From: Isochrysis galbana
Taxonomy: Eukaryota > Haptophyta > Isochrysidales > Isochrysidaceae
Direction of reading: 5' to 3'
Assembly: GCA_018136815.1 (NCBI GenBank)
Contig: CM030934.1
Span: 5,727,318-5,791,317 of the forward strand
Length of the DNA stretch: 64,000 nucleotides
Numbering within the stretch: position 1 is the first letter of the stretch; each line of letters starts with the position of its first letter. Positions 30,615 to 40,646 of the stretch are shown here, piece by piece. Under the pieces are notes generated by a model. The model saw only the letters and a list, made by a program, of their open reading frames with translations, was not told the DNA's origin and did not search any database. A program made the position numbers and the translations under genes.

Positions 30615-31372
30615 CAACTAAGTTTATACTTGGTTGACCCATGGGGGGCACGAGCCCCCCCCTCTCTCCACTCCTCCCCTGCCATGGGGGAGGAACCACC
30701 CATCCTCCTGGCACGCCTGATGGCTTGCCAGGAGGCCACTGCCCTACTGACCCACTTCCTTCCCCACAGGCTCGCCCCATTCGCCCATCCTGGCCCCTCG
30801 TGACCAGCCCATTGCTCCAACCCCCCCTCCCCCCTGGTCGACAGGCAGACAGGTGCAGCGTGGGGGCCCCAGAGGCTCAGGAGCGCCAGCGAGGGAGAGG
30901 TAGGGGAGGCCAGGGCCCAGCCCCAGCCTCCTCTGCCTCCTGAGCTGGCCTCCAGGAGCCTCCAGGGGCCGCCAGAGGGCAGCTGGAGGCCTGCCGCAGG
31001 CGCGCCATCGCGCGTGCCGCAGGAGAGGGGAGAGAGAGCGCGGAGAAGGGGATGGGCGCGAGCGAGAGCTCCGCCCACCGGAAAATCGGTAAGTCTCGCG
31101 CCTGTTTACAAGATAAGACGAGACAGAGTCGGCCGCCCACTCGGAGACACAGGAGGAAGGGGAGGAAAGATCACCGGGGGGGGGCGCGGGCCACCGGACC
31201 ATATCTAAGCCCTCCACCCCAATCCCCCTAGTAGTGTACGGGGGGAGCCGCCTGATGGCGGGGGGAGAAGGGCCGGGGAATGGGGGTGTAGAGAGTATGA
31301 GTATGCTACGTGCTACTTGTAGTGGGTAGCGGTTCCATTCGCCGCGAGTGCGGTAAGAATATTAAAAGGTTT
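30615..31372 (-). mobile_element. Composite SINE-like element, second 3' type, with 17-bp TSDs
   Basis: Direct repeats TTGATTGTGATTGAGCT flank it exactly at 30598-30614 and 31373-31389. The left module (AACTAAGTTTATACTTGG, then a GGGGGGC/GCCCCCC hairpin at 30643-30660 and CTCTCTCCACT) and the GC-rich middle are those of the 9550 element. The right 320 bp are different: they are the sequence found reversed at 18958-19215 and 16100-16180, ending GGTAAGAATATTAAAAGG. Transcription orientation is uncertain; I entered minus for the right module. There is no recognisable ORF or pol III box. Confidence 0.75.
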
Positions 31373-31416
31373 TTGATTGTGATTGAGCTTGAGCTTGAGC
31401 TTGAGCTTGAGCTTGC
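31373..31416 (+). repeat. (GAGCTT)n microsatellite seeded at the TSD
   Basis: After the right target-site duplication the last six bases GAGCTT are repeated about five times. A CG/CA alternation (31451-31482), able to form Z-DNA, follows. Confidence 0.8.
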
Positions 31417-32638
31417 GCATTTACCTATCATTACGTGGTACGTGGGCTCGCACACGCGCACACGCACGCGCGCGCGCGCGCAGGCGGCATTAATTGGGTA
31501 TTAACAGGGCTTATGCCCCAAATGCTAAGTACCTACTTAGAGATAGTGCTCCACTACAAAGTACCTACTTAAAGATAGTGCCAAAAAGCTTGGTAGATAG
31601 CCAACTAAGTAGTTAGCTGGGTAACTTGTAACTTGTTCCACGCCTTACTATTTGCTCACTCCTCACCCGGATTCTCGCTCGACATCGCCGTCATCCCCAC
31701 TTCTCTCCCCTTCCATCTCCCCCCCTCGTTCCTTTTTGTTCGGTTTCGGGGGGTCGGCCCATGTACACTACTTTGGGCCTAGGGTTGGGGGAGGGGACCT
31801 TGATTGACAGCCGGAGCGGTAAGGGTAAGCGGTAAGCGGAGGACACCGAGACCACTGAAACATTGAGCAGCGAGACAGCGAGACCAGCTCTCCGCCAAGG
31901 ACCGCCAAGGACAGCGAGATCAAGGAATCCCTACGACGCAAGTCCCCCATTGCGGGATAGAAAGCAGTAAAGACCAATGCCAATGCTAGGCCTGCTCCAA
32001 TCTCCAATCTCCAATCTCCAATCCCAATCCACAATCCACCCTCGGCCCTCGGAACGAGGCCCAAGAAAGTGTACATGGGACATGGGCCCAACCCCAACCC
32101 CGGAAACCGAAGACAAAGGAAAGAAGGGGGGAAGGGGAAGGGGGTGAGAGGCAAGTAAAGGTAAAGGGGAAGGGGAAAGGAATAAGGGCAATGGACTTAA
32201 GGGGTGTTAGGTGTCCGCCCTTAATCTTCAGACTTTTTTAGCTAACAAGTAGAAGTATTCGCAGAGCTCTCGAGCTCGAACGCGCCGACTGACTGACCAT
32301 TGAGCACACACACACCTTGACACACTGATCCACTGATCTGCCCGTCTCCGTCTCCCCCAATCCCCCAATGGACCAATGGACAATGAATGGAATTTCGGTT
32401 TTCGAACTTTTGGTCATTCACACTCTCTCCTTTCCGTCTTTTCACGGCCGCTATGGGCGGGAGCGGCGGTGCGCCAGCTCTTTCACTCCCCTCCTCCCCT
32501 TCCCCAGTCCTCAGTTACCCTTCCTCCCGGCCTCCCTCCCGTCCCGCCTTCCGTCTTCGCCCCCCCCCCCCCGCCCCCTTCCCCCCCCCAACCGCTCCCC
32601 CGTCCCTCTCTCCCTCTACTTTCCCCTCTCGCCCCCCG
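31417..32638. other. Intergenic and gene leader
   Basis: 31527-31585 holds two copies of a 30-bp unit around AAGTACCTACTTA.AGATAGTG. 31985-32040 repeats CCAATCT. 32201-32240 is a plus-strand copy of the LINE-derived 3' end (GTTAGGTGTCCGCCC, ATCTTCAGACTTTTTT). From 32480 to 32630 the C/T-rich leader of the next gene begins. Confidence 0.5.
32201..32240 (+). repeat. 3' end of LINE-derived element (copy c)
   Basis: It shares TAGGTGT..GCCC, AATCTTCAGA and a T-tail with the reverse complements of 4401-4441 and 8426-8466. It also shares the end of the complete element at 10990. Confidence 0.5.
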
Positions 32639-34268
32639 ATGCTGCAAGAGGAGGCATTCCGGCTCCGCAAGGAGTCAACTTTCCACGACGCCAACCTCCA
32701 ATGGCGTGAGATGAAGTTCTGGCTCGACCAGCTCACCTCGTACTCTCAGCAGGCGTCCATAGTCCTCGGATTTGCATTTGCCTCCTTCTGCGCTGACAAC
32801 TTGGGCACGATGCCGTGGGAGACGAGGCCGCTGCTCTCGGGCCTCTTCGTGTTTGCGTCGGCCCTGGCAATGACCACTGCTATTTCGGTCGTCGCTTTCT
32901 CCTCACACCTGATGCTCTCCGCCGAGCGGCTCGCGATGACCACCGCCGTCCGCGTTGCAGCAGCCGCCGTCCGCTCCAGACTGCTGATCGTCATAGTGCT
33001 CTACGTCACCTCGCTCGTGTCTCTCTTCGTTGCCGCTGTCTGCCTTGTCTTCAGCATGTGTGATAACCACATCATCCGCAACAACATTGACCATGAAGCT
33101 GACTGGGCTGAGCGCAATACGGAAGAGCACCAGGTGAGCACCCACGGCCCGCGACATCCATTCGGTAAACGTGAGCGAGGTTGGCCTCCCGGCTGCGCGC
33201 TGACCCCTCACACCCGCAACTTATCCACGCAATAGCTTGGTGCACGTGCGTGCACAGCCACGGGGTTCTCTGTGCTGCTCCTATTCCTGATTGGTGGCGT
33301 GGGCAATGTCATGGCCATCTTTGGGACTCGCGCGATGGTCAAGAACGCCAAGACTAAACGTGGCTCCACGGGAGAGTGCGTCAGCCATGCGCAGCAATTT
33401 GAGCCAAGTAGCAAGAAAACGGAGAATACAACGGCATGGCAGCATTTGGGCTAGACGGCCCAGCATCTGCGGTCTGCGAGCGCGCTTGGAGTAGTGTGAA
33501 AAATCTTGCGCACGTCGTGGCTCGTCGCATTGGTGCAAGGGGGCACTCGTTGGTGTCAAAGCACGCGCGGTCTGCCATTTTCACCATGCCTTGCGCTCGC
33601 TTCAGGTTTTCTCTCCCGTCCATCGCCACGTTGGGCCGGAGCCCTTCATCCAAGAATTACATTTGGCAACACCAATGCACAAAGGACAAGCTGGTGTGTG
33701 GCGCCTTAAGAATGCGGCCATGTGTATGGCTGAGTTCATGCACGTCGGCTAGGGCCTAGCGTAGGTGAATGCGTATCGTGCGGTAGATGTGAGGGGGGCA
33801 TTACCACTGCCACCTCCATCGTTTGCATAGTTGAGCGCCGGCAACATTTTGGTTGTTTTTCTCGGCTGCGTCCGCCGCCCATTGATGCCGTGTCACGGAC
33901 CCAATTGTCATGCGAGTGAGATCCTTAAAATACGTTTGTTGTTGTTTTTGTAGGTGGCCGCCGGAAGCCAATCGGAGCCTTTGCTTTCACCACAAGGCGA
34001 GTTTGAGCACGATCTCGCCGATCTAGCCCGCAACACGCGCGCCAACGTTGTGATGAATCACCGTGTCGACTCGATGAACCACCGAGTCAACACGAGGACA
34101 GTTTTCGTCGATAGCCGCACACCCAATGGCTCACGCCAAGATGGGCCCAGCCGAAGAAGGGAAGACAGGAACGCACAGCTATCACGTGGTACACACTTCT
34201 TCGGCCTCCTAGGATCGCAAAGCGCTCCAGCAACCCCGGCACGAGCCGACACAGCCGATGTCCGGTAG
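32639..34268 (+). CDS. Four-helix membrane protein of unknown function, three exons
   Basis: Exon 1 is 32639-33133 and exon 2 starts at 33236 (GT-AG intron of 102 nt, phase 0). A last exon 33954-34268 begins after TTTTTGTAG and ends ADTADVR. The donor of exon 2 is not decided; if unspliced the frame ends at 33454. Exon 1 encodes LQWREMKFWLDQLTSYSQQA, then helices around ASIVLGFAFASFCADNLG, SGLFVFASALAMTTAISVVA and RLLIVIVLYVTSLVSLFVAA. Exon 2 adds GFSVLLLFLIGGVGNVMAIF. The last exon is a hydrophilic, basic tail. Four helices with a leading amphipathic segment recall Orai-type channel subunits, but no signature residue proves it. The start is the second in-frame Met, after a proline-rich leader that looks untranslated. 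Confidence 0.55.
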
Positions 34269-35269
34269 GTTGCTGTTCGCGGCGGCCATTCAGCATTTGA
34301 CGTTGTGCGCAGGGCCGTCGATGGGCATGGCCACTAGGACCGGCGTAGAAGCATAAAGGGTGCGGTTGGGTCGAGCGCCTGCGACACCCACGATGAAGCT
34401 GAACCAAGGATGGGCAGAGGGTAGCGGCCTATGACGGATTTCGGCCGACATCTGCGCATGCAACGAGGCACGATGCGTGTTGTCGGACAATTTTGGGTTC
34501 CGTGTCGAATCCCCTTCTGATGTTTGGATTTCTCCACACGATGGGCGTCGTTATGCGAGGCAAGGTTGGTGGAGTTGGATAGGCGCAAGTGCGCCGAGAC
34601 TACATCATCGGCATGCCTCTATATTGGCAACGATCGATGGCCATGTGCTGGTCTCGGATTCAAACCTGGCACAGCGCCCCACATGAGGGCACGTACGCAG
34701 ACAGCTCGATTTCGTGCAGAAAGCACGCTTCTTCTTCATGTGTAGACCTTCCATAATATCACAGCATGTTCATTTCCATATGGTGTCCTCAGTTTCGTGA
34801 TTTCATCAACGTGTGCGTTACAATGATGTTGCGCGGCGAGCGTAGCCAACAGACGCCGCAGTTCATCCTAGTGCCTATCGTCGATTTCCAAAAAATCGAA
34901 ATAATAATGATAGTAATAATGAGCGTGAATGCCTCTACTGCCACTAGTCATGCACCCACATTCATGATCTCACTAAAACACAAGGCACAGTTCAAGAAAA
35001 CTTTTCTTACTACTAATATTCTCACCTCGCCCTCGCGCGCTCGCGCGCGGCCCTGGAATAGATATGCTCATGCAGCCACGACCGCTTCCACATTCGCTCC
35101 CTCTTCCTGCCTTGCGGCTTGTCTCCTTGTGCTCTAGTTAGGGGCTCGGGATTTGGGGTTTTAGGTGCGAGGCGCGGCGTATGCCGGCCCTCGATGGTCG
35201 AGCTAGTATCCCTCCTTCCTCTTGCGCGCCATCGGGCGACCAGCTCTTTCTTGTCGTGTGATTGCTGAA
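34269..35269. other. Intergenic, no gene recognised
   Basis: Several overlapping short ORFs on both strands without motifs. GGATTCAAACCTGGC at 34657-34671 resembles a reversed tRNA B box, but no cloverleaf can be folded around it. (GCGC)n at 35035-35050. Confidence 0.4.
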
Positions 35270-35490
35270 CAGCTAAGTTTATACTTGGCTCGCCCATGGG
35301 GGGGCACGAGCCCCTCTCTCTCCACTCCTCCCCTGCCATGAGGGAAGAACCACCCACTCTCCTGGCATGCCTAATGGCCTGCCAGGAGCACACTGCCTTG
35401 CTGACCCATCCCTCTCCCCACAGGCACGCCTGATTCGCCCGCCCTGGCCTGTCGTGGCCAGCCCATCCCTCTGACCAGCCCCAGCGGTGG
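35270..35490 (+). repeat. 5' module of composite SINE-like element (copy)
   Basis: It begins AGCTAAGTTTATACTTGG and contains the GGGGC-ACGA-GCCCC hairpin and CTCTCTCCACTCCTCCCCTG. It then continues collinear with 30690-30800 (CCTGGCA.GCCT, TGGCCTGCCAGGAG, CCCACAGGC). It loses similarity before 35500. No duplication of the target was found. Confidence 0.7.
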
Positions 35491-35570
35491 TTTCCCCGTG
35501 CAGGAGTACCCAAGATGACCGTTCAAGAGGCGATGCGTCCGGACCACCCAGAGCTTTGCAAGCGCTTCCC

Positions 35571-35880
35571 GCCAACGGAAAGTGCCCGATGAACATTGTG
35601 GGCAAAGCCTGCAATTGCTCGCACGACTACCCACAGGCGCATGGGAGAATGGCGAATGCAAAAGGCAAAAGGTTCCGTCTGCGCATTTCCACGTGCAAGC
35701 GCCGGGCAGCCCGGAAAGCGCCCCAAAGGCGGAGTGTGCGCCCTCCTAGGCGCCGACTGCCGCTACCTACACAAGTACGCGCGTCCCGCTCGAAGCATCC
35801 GCCACCCGAACGCAACCATCGTGGAGGTGATGCCAACACGACGAACACTCGGTGATGAGCACGCACGCCTCCTGGCTGGA
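35571..35880 (+). pseudogene. Broken zinc-finger-like ORF
   Basis: In frame 35487-35855 there is NGKCPMNIVGKACNCSHDYP. In the frame 35596-35949 there is PKGGVCALLGADCRYLHKYA, a C-X6-C-X3-H end of a CCCH finger. The two lie 150 bp apart in different frames, as expected for a tandem CCCH protein with a frameshift or an unseen intron. The second frame runs directly into the LINE 5' fragment at 35882-35955. Coding status is doubtful. Confidence 0.3.
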
Positions 35881-35881
35881 A

Positions 35882-35955
35882 AAGTTTTGTGGGAGGGGAG
35901 AGGGGGGGAGGGAGGCGGCGCGCGCTCCATGACCCTATCAGTTTACTGATAGTTG
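35882..35955 (-). repeat. 5' end fragment of LINE-derived element
   Basis: The reverse complement shows the same stem-loop (35935-35952), the same four-base spacer and ATG (35928-35930), and GGAGCGCGCGCCGCC, as at 4524-4560 and 10570-10606. Only about 70 bp remain, all from the 5' end. That is the opposite of normal LINE truncation. Confidence 0.65.
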
Positions 35956-36305
35956 AAACGTTGACCCACAAACTACGTAGTTCAACATGTTAGATATTTT
36001 TACGAAGGCCTAAATACGGCTGCTGCGGCGTGTTCGGACCGTGACAATAGCCAGAAACAAATGACAAGTGATCAGAGAGAGAAAAGGAAGGGTAAATGAG
36101 TGAAACAAGAAGAGGAGTTAGAGAAAGTGTAGACCACGTAGAGGCAGCGGTCACTTTAGCAGTAACATTCGGAGTAATAGTGCACTTGTTTTGGAGCTAT
36201 TGGTGGCGGGCCCGGCCAAGCGCCACTTGGCCTTCTAGCAACCAGTAGCTGAGGTGAGACTAGCATAGCGGCACCCTTGCTCTCCAAGTTGATCAAGCGG
36301 AGGTG
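35956..36305. other. Intergenic, no gene seen
   Basis: 350 bp downstream of the large gene's stop codon (on its strand). There is no frame or repeat that I can place. Confidence 0.4.
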
Positions 36306-39300
36306 TTAAGCCCGCCCGACGGGGTTGACGCCCTCGGCGGCAAAGGCATCCGTCTCAGCGCATCGTGTAGGTAGGCCGGTGTTTGCAGCCGGATGTGGAG
36401 AAGCGATGGCCGGAAGCGAGGATGTCATTGACCGTAACATGGGAGGTGGATTTCCTGAGAAAGAAGATGCCGTCGAACGCAAGGTCGGTGGCACTTCCCC
36501 AGCCTTGAGCTGCTCAAGCCGTAGCAAGACGAGCGAGTGCTGGTCAGCTGAAAGCAGCGAGGGTGTGTGAGACAAATGTGTAAAGATGCGCATTGCGGCG
36601 TCCTCAATGCCAAGCCGAATGAAGATGTTGGCCACTGAGATTAGCAACGAGGTGGAGCCGCAGAGTGCGAAGGCATGTAGGTAACCCCGCGCCGCCAGTT
36701 CGTGTTCTCCGCTCTTGGTGGCTGCGGCTGCCGCCTTGACCAATTCGATGACGCGCTCACGCTTTTGTGAAATACCTTGGCTCTCCCTGCCGTTTGACGG
36801 AGCCATAGAAATCATGGGCACAAGATCAAAGGGCGCCTCGGGCAGATCTTCAAGCAGTTGGATTGCCGCGCGCTTCTCCGCTTCACTCAGCGCGCTGGGG
36901 CACGGGGTGAGACGAGGAGAGAGAAACGAAGAAGCTCCACGTGATAGCATCTGCGGCGTCCTCTGAGGCGGAATGCGCGGCGAGAGTGGCGGCGGCGGTG
37001 AACGAGGGGGCGGCGGTGGCACGTGCAAAGGCTCCCCGAGAAGGGAGATCGCATGTATCGGTCCCTCGCTAGTCGTCGCAGACCGGTCAGTGCTTTGTGC
37101 GCTGCCCCGCCGCTGCGGCTTGATGGGATGACTATCCGACCCTATCTCATCGGCGGAACTGGTGCGACTTGATCGACTCAATCTGCCGAATCGCGCTGAG
37201 CTTAGCAAGCTCTTGCTCTTTGCAACAACGGCAGATGGTGAACCTGCTTCGCTTTGTGGTGTAGCACTGGTACGCGATGTGGCTACAATCTCCCGGCGTT
37301 CGGGACGCGTTGGGGAGTCCTCCGTTGATGACGCGTCCGACGTGGACGCGGCCATGCCCGTTAGCAAACTACCAGAATTTGGCTTGGTAGAGGACTCAGC
37401 GGAAGATGTAGAGTTGCGTCTTTGCGTTGGCGCGGGGACAACGATGGGTACGAACTGCACCGAGTCCCTCCGCTCCAGCGTTCCGTGCGCACTCTCATCC
37501 ATCACGCTGATCCTATCGCCTCCCCCGCGGATGGTGGTGTTGGCCAACTCTTTGTGGCGTGCTGCGAAAGCTGCAAACGAGCCGGTCACCCCAAGAGACA
37601 GCTCGCAGTGAAGCCATGCGTTAATCGGAGTCGATTTGGGTGCCCTAGCCTCGCTGAGCGACAGAGGTAGGGGGGGTGCGCGGATTTGCAGGTGGTGCTC
37701 GCCGACCTCTTCTAGCGGAAGAGCCACCCAGCCAATGACTGCTTGTGCTGATGCATCGTACGAGGAAAACGACACCGAGTTGGCCGCTCCAGCTGAAGGC
37801 AGCTGGTCTTTGCCTATACGTAGCAGCTTGATGAGCAAGACAGCACCCTCCTCGCCAGGTAAGTAGGCGGCTGACCACGTACGGAACCACCAGAGCACGC
37901 CCGAAGCCTCGGTGGAGATCGGGGAGCCGGTCCATTGCTCAGTGATGAGAGATGCGAGTTTGCACACGCCCCTATCTGCAGAGGCTTTGCCATCGCCACT
38001 TACCGCATCCGTCACATCGTTGGTGGTGTTTGTCGGCTCCTTCCCGCTCGACGCGGCGGCACAGCTCGCTCCTATGGCACCAACAGCGGCGGCGCGACGC
38101 TGCAAGCACGCGTTCGCATATGTCGGTTCGTGCAGCATTGTCACCGCGAGACGCGCCTCCGACGGGTCAATAGTGAGGCAGTCTAAGCGCGTCAGGCTCA
38201 GCATGACAAGCGACCTGTTTTGCGAATCGGGTGTCGGCGGTGGAGGAGCAAACATTCGCCGCTCGGCTGGAAGCTCGGCAGTGGCTGACACCGATTTGGC
38301 TGCTGTGCGAAGAGCCGCAAGGGTGCATCTAGAGCCGGCCGACGCCAAGTGACCACTGCTTTCCTCGAGGACCTCCTCAATGTGTTCCGCAACGGTCGGC
38401 CAACCGATCTGCGTAGCGGCATGGCTTGCCAGCAAGCTGACACTACTTGCGGAAACGCGGTCGTAGGCTGGATCATGCGCAGCACGGCATGCGAGCCTTG
38501 TGAGGAGCTCGAAAGCTGATGGAACATCTGAAATGGTGTCGACAATGGACCCATCGGCATCGAAAATGGAGGCTTGCCGAAGCCAGCTCCGGCGGGGAGC
38601 CTGAGTGAAACGTGCCGAAGAACACCGCGGATTAAGAGGAGGCACCGGCTCTCCATGGATGCTTTCGGCCCTCTCGGATGCCTCTGTGGAATGTGGTAGG
38701 ACGAGGGAGCCGGAGTCAACAAGCCAAGCCATTAGCCGCATCCGCTCGTCGTCCTCGGCAGGTTCCATGCCTCGTATAGCTGCGTGCAGCATAGACTCGC
38801 CGCGGGTGTCGCGATGGTTAACGAGTGCCCAGCGCTCCCATAAGTCGAGCTGTTCAGGCGCAGCCTCACGGCCTGCAACAGCCGATGCGAGGTGCATTCC
38901 TCGCGAAAGCAGATATCGCGGCGAGTGCAGCGCCGCCATCCATGCTCGCGCCTCGGCCGCGTTCGGCATGTGAAGCTCGAGCACATCCGCATTTGCTGCG
39001 GGCTGCTCGAAAGCGATCGAGAGTTGATTGAGCTTCCGTCCGGGACGCGACAGGATCACTACTTCGATCACATCACGCTTGTTGCGAGATAGCGATTGTT
39101 GATAGAGCAGCTTGTCGCATTGCAGAGATAAGATAGGCACCGCGCCGGCTGGTATTTCGGGGGCTTGTGGCGAGCTAGCTAGGGCGCCGGGCGAGAGGGG
39201 CGCACCGGGCGAGCCGGGGCCGCCGGGCGAGATAGGGGCGCTGGGCGACGTGCCGGTAGACTCGCTGGTAGCAAACACCCCAGCAGGCGGCTGGATGCGG

Positions 39301-40400
39301 AGAAAGTGTGCTGTTTTGGGCGGCAGTGCGTAGACCTTCAGACTTGTTTGTCCGAGGACAACAAGGACCCGCGTGAGGGATGAGCCCCCTGGCATGCAAA
39401 CCGTGAGCACGCCTCGGCGCAGCTCAGCTTCCTCGGCGTGGAGAACATCTGCGCCAACATCTGGACGCACATCGAAGAGATCTGCGGCCCCCAGGTCGCC
39501 GGGGGGACGGAGCGAGAGAAGACGCACAACCCACTGGACAAATGATAGCTTGGCGGCGCGTGCAGCATAGTGCAGCGGGGTGCGCCCGTACCCATCTCGC
39601 AACTGCACTCCAAAGGCGATTGCCTCGCGAAGCTCACCCATGGGATCGTTACCGGGCGATGCTTGACCCGAGTGCTCTTCCTCGACCTGGACGCCAGATG
39701 GCGCAGCCGAATCACGAAGTGCTGCGCGGTACATCTGAAGGTAGAGTGAGGCCGCCACGCGAGTGGCGCCGCCCGCGGCTGCAGCGTGGGCGAGGGAGGC
39801 GCGTTGTCCAGTGACATTTTGTCGGACCAGGAGCAGGTTCGAATTGTGCGCGAGGAGGCGCGAGGTGGCATCCTCGTCGTCCTCGAAGACAGCAGTGAAG
39901 AGAGCGTCGCAAGCCTGAGCCAGTTCGCTCCGCATCCGACCCCGACGAAGCACGTTTTCTATCGCCGCGCGCAGGCCGTCAATAGAAGTCTTGCGCTGCC
40001 GAGCACGCGCGCGGCCTCGGGCGCCCCGCATGGAACGCTGCAATTGTGCAAGCGCTGAACGGCGTCGGCTCGCGACGATGGCTGCCGTGCGCCGTCGGGC
40101 GAGAGCCTGTAGCTTGCGGCGCGCGCTACCCTCACGCATGAGCGTCAGAGAGAGTAATGCGAGCATCCCGCGGCGCAAGGCACGCCGGAGCATTTGCAGA
40201 GGAAGTGGACGTTGTGAGAGATAGAGCACGCGCTTGGCATATCGGCGGCCCAGGAAGCCGCGAGCAACCCTCTGGCATTGCTGGCGTGCGGAGCGCCGCG
40301 GCGTGAGCCATGCCTCACGCCGTGCGAGAAGGGTCCGGGCAATGATTAGCCCGTGAGCAATGTGTAATAGGGGCGCCATGCGCTCCGCCTCGGCTCTCCG
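36306..40400 (-). CDS. Large IQ / ankyrin / PH / C2-like scaffold protein, 5' end lost in gap
   Basis: An open frame of about 1360 residues runs out of the assembly gap. In order: arginine-rich IQ-like helices that would bind calmodulin (ARQQCQRVARGFLGRRYAKR, later TAAIVASRRRSALAQLQRSM) and ankyrin repeats (FEDDEDATSRLLAHNSNLLL, DGYGRTPLHYAARAAKLSFV). Next is a PH-like domain with a disordered insert (RGVLTVCM...VLVVLGQTSLKVYA... EARAWMAALHSPRYLL) and another ankyrin (DTRGESMLHAAIRG). Then follow a C2-like beta region (SAQAVIGWVALPLEEVGEHH) and a long serine/proline-rich linker. A helical C-terminal part with TPR-like pairs closes it (ELAARGYLHAFALCG). This layout suggests a membrane-associated, calcium-responsive adaptor. 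The true start is unknown, because sequence beyond the gap (40501 on) is repeat DNA. Members of this exact architecture are not known to me. Confidence 0.7.
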   Translation of the reverse strand, partial: RRAEAERMAPLLHIAHGLIIARTLLARREAWLTPRRSARQQCQRVARGFLGRRYAKRVLYLSQRPLPLQMLRRALRRGMLALLSLTLMREGSARRKLQALARRRTAAIVASRRRSALAQLQRSMRGARGRARARQRKTSIDGLRAAIENVLRRGRMRSELAQACDALFTAVFEDDEDATSRLLAHNSNLLLVRQNVTGQRASLAHAAAAGGATRVAASLYLQMYRAALRDSAAPSGVQVEEEHSGQASPGNDPMGELREAIAFGVQLRDGYGRTPLHYAARAAKLSFVQWVVRLLSLRPPGDLGAADLFDVRPDVGADVLHAEEAELRRGVLTVCMPGGSSLTRVLVVLGQTSLKVYALPPKTAHFLRIQPPAGVFATSESTGTSPSAPISPGGPGSPGAPLSPGALASSPQAPEIPAGAVPILSLQCDKLLYQQSLSRNKRDVIEVVILSRPGRKLNQLSIAFEQPAANADVLELHMPNAAEARAWMAALHSPRYLLSRGMHLASAVAGREAAPEQLDLWERWALVNHRDTRGESMLHAAIRGMEPAEDDERMRLMAWLVDSGSLVLPHSTEASERAESIHGEPVPPLNPRCSSARFTQAPRRSWLRQASIFDADGSIVDTISDVPSAFELLTRLACRAAHDPAYDRVSASSVSLLASHAATQIGWPTVAEHIEEVLEESSGHLASAGSRCTLAALRTAAKSVSATAELPAERRMFAPPPPTPDSQNRSLVMLSLTRLDCLTIDPSEARLAVTMLHEPTYANACLQRRAAAVGAIGASCAAASSGKEPTNTTNDVTDAVSGDGKASADRGVCKLASLITEQWTGSPISTEASGVLWWFRTWSAAYLPGEEGAVLLIKLLRIGKDQLPSAGAANSVSFSSYDASAQAVIGWVALPLEEVGEHHLQIRAPPLPLSLSEARAPKSTPINAWLHCELSLGVTGSFAAFAARHKELANTTIRGGGDRISVMDESAHGTLERRDSVQFVPIVVPAPTQRRNSTSSAESSTKPNSGSLLTGMAASTSDASSTEDSPTRPERREIVATSRTSATPQSEAGSPSAVVAKSKSLLSSARFGRLSRSSRTSSADEIGSDSHPIKPQRRGSAQSTDRSATTSEGPIHAISLLGEPLHVPPPPPRSPPPPLSPRIPPQRTPQMLSRGASSFLSPRLTPCPSALSEAEKRAAIQLLEDLPEAPFDLVPMISMAPSNGRESQGISQKRERVIELVKAAAAATKSGEHELAARGYLHAFALCGSTSLLISVANIFIRLGIEDAAMRIFTHLSHTPSLLSADQHSLVLLRLEQLKAGEVPPTLRSTASSFSGNPPPMLRSMTSSLPAIASPHPAANTGLPTRCAETDAFAAEGVNPVGRA

Positions 40401-40500
40401 NNNNNNNNNNNNNNNNNNNNNNNNNNNNNNNNNNNNNNNNNNNNNNNNNNNNNNNNNNNNNNNNNNNNNNNNNNNNNNNNNNNNNNNNNNNNNNNNNNNN
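40401..40500. other. Assembly gap of 100 Ns
   Basis: Exactly 100 N, the usual placeholder for a gap of unknown size. The two sides need not be adjacent in the genome. Confidence 0.99.
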
Positions 40501-40646
40501 GGGGCCTGCGAGGGGGTAATTTCTAGTTTCAAAGAGATACATGTCAGAGGCAACAATGTGCATCAAGCTGTACGGGTAAGTGCACTGCGGGTTGTCGGGA
40601 TAGTACATAGTACTGGCGGCTAGTGGCGACAGCTGTAGTGGTACTA
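40501..40646 (+). repeat. Diverged 3' module of composite SINE-like element
   Basis: Collinear with 105-250 and 10323-10450: GGCCTGCGAGGGGG, GGCAACA, AAG.TGTACGGG.A.GTGC, GTCGGGATAGTAC and GTAGTGGTACTAA. Its left part is hidden by the gap, which probably collapsed at this repeat. Confidence 0.65.

Noticed and set aside
34657-34671. tRNA B-box-like sequence on the minus strand
   Set aside because: No matching acceptor stem, anticodon arm or A box at the right distance.
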